From the NCBI GenBank assembly GCA_019914995.1, contig CM034126.1, positions 4,531,001 through 4,595,000 of the forward strand: a DNA stretch of 64,000 bases. The letters run 5' to 3'. The notes beneath the pieces were generated by a model. That model saw nothing but the letters and a program-made list of their open reading frames with translations, was not told where the DNA came from and did no database searches. The stretch is from Acanthochlamys bracteata. Its lineage: Eukaryota > Streptophyta > Magnoliopsida > Pandanales > Velloziaceae. Of the stretch, positions 60,084 to 64,000 are shown piece after piece (positions within the stretch are counted from its first letter, which is position 1; each line of letters begins with the position of its first letter). A program made the translations under genes and the position numbers.

Positions 60084-61116
60084 AATAGGTTAAGTTGCGA
60101 GGAGAAGGAATTTGGTTAGCTAATGTTATCTTTCCTATACGAGATTTCTGAGGTTGCCCACCAAGTTGTATGAAACTGATGGGAGTTTAATTTATAGAAG
60201 CCAATATTTTCTGGCACATAGTTTCTGGATTTTCTAGATCAATGATTATGAACGAAATCAAATTGACATGTAAATATTCTTCACAGCCACTTTGAACATG
60301 GACAAACATCATTTCCTTTGACAAATAGCTTGCATAGGAGTCTGTTGAATGATTTTGGTTCGACTCATCATTCATGTTGAAACAGGCTACCAAATTTTGG
60401 AGCTGTTTGATCAGATCAGACTAATGTCTGGATCATGTCTAGCCACGATAAGATGAAATGCTGCTAGAGTGATGCCATATACAATCAGGTGTATGGTGGC
60501 CATGCACCATTTACTGACGACCACAAAATTATCCTTCACAATGTTCATAGTATTTTCACGATCTTAAGAAGCTCTGGAAGAATCAGGAAAAAGAAGAATA
60601 AGGATTCTCTTCATATCTTGGAACTAGCAGGAATGGCTCTTTCAATAAGGTTCCAGAACAAATAAGGAACCACAGATCTCCTACGTCCATCAATATGTCA
60701 AAATTTACCTTCTTTACAATATTGCAAAGGTAAATCTTTTGTACAAAGTCACATAATTAGCTGGCAATAACTTTTGCCGTGTATGATACAGAAATACGAT
60801 CCCGTAGTAAACTTGAAAGTTTGAGGTGCTTCTTTGAACTGCCATCCTCCGATATATTTAAATCGAATCTCTTACATCTTGGTTATCAAGAAAAAAAATG
60901 AAAACAGCTCATCTCAGGTTGCAGTCATCCATTAGCAGACTTCACATATGAAGGCAAGACATCTCGAGCAGCATCTTCAAGAACATTATGTGTGGCCAAA
61001 CTGCATTGTAGAAAATTGCAGTATGCCCATCTTAGCTGCCAAGTATATTGGGAAAAAAATGGCTGACAGTGTACCAGGAAAGGCTACTAACAGGTCTCAG
61101 CTCTTATAGATCTTCT
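60084..61116. other. intergenic between the ClpS-like gene and the copia LTR
   Basis: No gene or repeat that I can support. Confidence 0.5.
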
Positions 61117-61418
61117 TGTTGGTTCTAAGTTTACGAACTTAGAACTTTTATGACTAGAAGAATTTGAAGCTATCTTTGGAGGAGAATTTTTCTTTAGAAG
61201 ACTCTTTTTCACTTAATGCAAAACAATATACTACAAGCCTTCTTATATAGGCATTACAACCAAACCTTACATTAACTAAGACATTAAAATAAAATAAAAT
61301 TTACAATCATTATCAATCTTTAACACACCCACTAACTAGCATTACTTACCCACTTTCTTTCTTCAATGCTTTGAGAAACTCCAAAATTAATGCATAAGTT
61401 TTGATTTGTATTCCAACA
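61117..61418 (-). repeat. 3' LTR of the copia element (302 bp)
   Basis: Begins TGTTGG and ends CCAACA on the plus strand, a 6-bp inverted terminus of the TG...CA type. Its pol-side edge abuts the polypurine tract. Only one LTR is in the window, so age by LTR divergence cannot be read. Confidence 0.8.
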
Positions 61419-61425
61419 AGCTCCC

Positions 61426-63958
61426 TCAAATCAAAACGTTTTTCATACCGAGCATTTCTTTTAGCCTTTCGAAATGTTCAATTGGCAATGGCTTGGTAAA
61501 AATATCAGCTACTTGCTCCATAGTATGACAATACTTCAACTGCACAGTATTCTGTTTTATATGGTCTCTGAGAAAGTGGAATCGAGTATTGATGTGTTTA
61601 CTCCTTCCATGATGTACTGGATTCTTTGCAAGTTGTATAACTGATTCATTATCAACTAATATTTTTGTTGGTTTCTCTTGTGGATGATGCAGCTCTTTTA
61701 GCATATTTTTTAGCCAAATTGATTCACACACTGTAGATGCAGCTGCAACATATTCTGCTTCACATGAAGATAAAGCCACAATACTTTGTTTCTTTGATGT
61801 CCATGAAAATGCAGTTGATCCAAAGTAAAAGACATAGCCTGTGGTGCTTTTTCTTTCATCTTGGTCACCACCCCAATCACTATCTGAATAGCCCACTAGT
61901 TCTGCAGGTTCACCATAAATATAAAATAGATTAAAACTAAGTGAGACTTTGATATACCTTAAAATCCTTTTCGCAGCCAGCCAATGAAACTCCTTTGGTG
62001 TCTCCATGTAGCGACTCACAAGTCCGACTGCATAAACAATATCTGTCCTTATGATTGTCAGGTACCTCAAACTACCAACAAGACTCTTGAAAATAGTTGA
62101 GTCAACTAAATCTCCATTTCCTTTTTTTGATAGCTTGGCATGCTCGTAAGGACATTTGGTGAAGCCATTTTGTTGAAGATAGCCATCAATTCGAGCATTT
62201 TAAACTCGTGGTGCTTGCTTCAATCCGTACAAAGTTTTCTTTAATCGATATACTTTGTTCTCTTGCCCTTTCACCTGAAAACCTTCTGGCTGCTATACGT
62301 ATACCTCTTCTTCAAAAATATCATTGAGAAATGCTGACTTAACATCTAGATGATATATCTTCCATCTATGATGAGCTGCAAGAGATATTATTAGTTTTAT
62401 CGTATCAAATCGAGCAACAGGTGCAAAGACTTCTTCATAGTCGATGCCGTATTTTTGTTTGTAGCCTTTTGTTACAAGTCTAGCCTTGTACCGATCAACA
62501 TCGCCATCAACAGTGCGCTTAATCTTGTATACCCATTTGACACCTATTGCTTTGTGATTTTGTGGAAGTGTTGTCAACTCTCAGGTGTTATTTTTCTCTA
62601 TAGTTTGGATCTCCTCCTCCATTGCTAGTCGCCAACAGTTCTCTTTCACAGTTTGTTGGAATGTGTGAGGTTCATGATCAGCATATAGACAGAAAAGATT
62701 AGACTGACCTTCTTCATTTGTCTGCTCATAGATCTCCCTGAGACTTCTCATTTTCATAGGGCTCCGTTGCATAGAAGATCCGCTACTACTACTTTCTCCA
62801 GAAGATGGAGAATCTCTAATAGGAGAGAATGTAGTATGTTGAGGAGATAGTGGTGTTGTTAGTAGTGGTACCTCATGTGGGAGCTCATCAGATTCATCCA
62901 TCACTAGATGCTCTTTAGAAGTCTTTTCATTCCAGTTCCATGCGTCTTCTTCACTAAACACAACGTCTCTACTAATCACTAATTTTTTGGTTAGTAGATT
63001 GTAGAGCTTATATGCTTTTGACTCCTCGCTGTATCCGATGAAGATGCATTTTTCACCACGATCATCAAGCTTCTTTCTTTTGTTTTCAAGTACTTGGGCA
63101 TAGGCAATGCATCCAAAAATTCGTAAGTGTGCAACACTTGGCTTGTATCCGCTCCACGCCTCTTGAGGTATCTTATTTTTCACCATCTTTGTGGGGCATC
63201 GATTAAGCAAATAAGCTGAGCATGCCACGGCTTCTGCCCAGAATTACTTCGGCAATTCCTTTTCTTTGAGTATGGTTCTTGTCATGTTGAGGATGGTTCT
63301 ATTCTTTCTTTCTGCGATGCCATTTTACTGTGGTGTGTAGGCAGTAGTCAACTGCCTTTTTATACCTTATTCCCTACAATATTCTTGAAATGTATTTGAG
63401 GTGTACTCACCACCTCTGTCAGATCGGAGAATTTTTATTTTGTGGCCACTCTCCGCTTCAACAAGGGCTCAAAATGCTTGAAAGTGATAAAGACAGCAAA
63501 CTTTTCTTTAAGAAAATATACTCATAATTTTCTACTGAAGTCATCAACGAAGATAATAAAATATTTGTTATCTCCCAAAGAGACTGGGTCAAATGGCCCA
63601 CAGATATCGGTATGAACAACTTGCAATGGTGTCTTTGCTCTCCATGATTTTCCATTAGAAAAAGGAAATCGTGGTTGCTTGCCAATTACACATCCTTCGC
63701 ATATATGATTTTGTGGTTCAATTGTGGGTATACCTCGAACCATACCAGTCGTACATAATAACTTCAAACTATTAAAGTTCAAATGACCAAAACGAAGATG
63801 CCATCTCCATGACTCATTCTGCACGAGTCCTTGAAAATATTTGTCAACCATCGTGTTTAGATGCAAAGGAAACATACTGTTACTTGTCACCTTAACACAA
63901 GCTATAAGGCCTCCATTTGAATTTTTCAACCAAAGATGGTTGTTTTCCATATGAACTT
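61426..63958 (-). pseudogene. copia pol polyprotein, broken by seven stops, a frameshift and a deletion
   Basis: Domains: zinc-type GAG-pre-integrase, integrase with NGIAERKNRT, reverse transcriptase ([32 protein letters not shown]), and RNase H (SSCEAEYVAAASTVCE, VDNESVIQLAKNPVHHGRSKHI). In-frame stops lie at 63522-63524, 63367-63369, 63325-63327, 63244-63246, 62581-62583, 62293-62295 and 62200-62202. One base is missing near 63470. From there to 61426 all remaining stops share one frame. At about 62135-62142 the text jumps from FTKCPYEHA to KLSKKGNGDLVDST, so the segment carrying the YVDD catalytic motif is absent. Confidence 0.88.
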
Positions 63959-64000
63959 TGTATCCCTTTCCAAGTAATTGGCCGATGCTAAGAATATTAC

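Larger units (their letters stand above)
61117..64000 (-). mobile_element. Ty1/copia LTR retrotransposon, 3' part, defective
   Basis: The window holds the 3' LTR (61117-61418), a polypurine tract (ATTTGAGGGAGC on the minus strand, next to the LTR) and pol in copia order: GAG-pre-integrase (HLRFGHLN..CEGCVIGK, about 63700-63860), integrase (HTDICGPF near 63620), reverse transcriptase (about 62600-62000) and RNase H. The 5' part lies beyond 64000. The order integrase then reverse transcriptase identifies copia rather than gypsy. Confidence 0.92.

Noticed and set aside
60187-60393. 68-aa minus-strand ORF upstream of the ClpS-like gene
   Set aside because: No homology recognised, no promoter or splice support, composition like random AT-rich DNA.
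1-64000. Biosynthetic gene cluster (UGT, SSL, DWF1 in one window)
   Set aside because: The UGT is a dead fragment, the SSL is of the non-alkaloid type and DWF1 is a conserved sterol gene. They are far apart and share no pathway.
1-64000. CRISPR arrays, bacterial operons, origins
   Set aside because: The window is plant nuclear DNA; no regularly spaced repeat array or operon structure is present.

Overview
The window is nuclear DNA of a flowering plant, almost certainly a eudicot. The evidence is intron-rich genes with GT-AG junctions in AT-rich introns, plant-only families (RopGAP of the REN1 type, XTH, DWARF1, AHL, UGT, P-class PPR, KIP1/NETWORKED-like), many short MITE-like elements and a decayed Ty1/copia element. 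The species cannot be fixed from the sequence.

Layout. 1-5.8 kb is a graveyard of gene pieces: an AT-hook (AHL) gene with a lost start codon is split by an antisense UDP-glycosyltransferase piece, then by a ~3.7 kb block bounded by a perfect 22-bp direct repeat. That block carries a DUF547 exon and a noncoding stretch with a ~48-bp tandem repeat. 6.6-23.1 kb (minus) is a 25-exon RopGAP with PH, RhoGAP and coiled-coil parts, like Arabidopsis REN1. 24.4-27.6 kb (minus) is an RPA2 (replication protein A 32 kDa) locus whose first half is broken. 28.7-32.4 kb (minus) is the mitochondrial ATP synthase gamma subunit. 33.4-34.8 kb (plus) is a xyloglucan endotransglucosylase/hydrolase that converges on DWARF1/DIMINUTO (minus, 35.0-36.8 kb). 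After two ~300-bp MITEs come a decayed PRP40C-like locus (39-41.5 kb), two intronless tandem genes for small proteins I do not recognise (42.6 and 43.2 kb), a dead PPR gene (minus) and an intact mitochondrial-type PPR gene (plus) start to start, and a truncated SF1-like KH locus (47.4-50.1 kb). 51.0-52.5 kb is a strictosidine-synthase-like gene with a GC-AG intron, 53.1-55.4 kb a KIP1/NET-like coiled-coil gene and 58.4-60.1 kb a ClpS-like gene, all minus. The last 2.9 kb is the 3' part of a copia element (minus) with seven stops and a deleted reverse-transcriptase core.

The intact genes are ordinary and functionally unrelated: mitochondrial respiration, brassinosteroid synthesis, wall remodelling, ROP signalling, plastid proteolysis. 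They do not form a pathway or cluster. The recurring theme is loss: pieces of RPA2, PRP40C, SF1, PPR, AHL, UGT and DUF547 genes lie among intact neighbours, as expected for one homoeologous block losing duplicates after polyploidy. The best candidates for something new are the small tandem gene pair at 42.6-43.5 kb and the nested gene-fragment block at the left edge.
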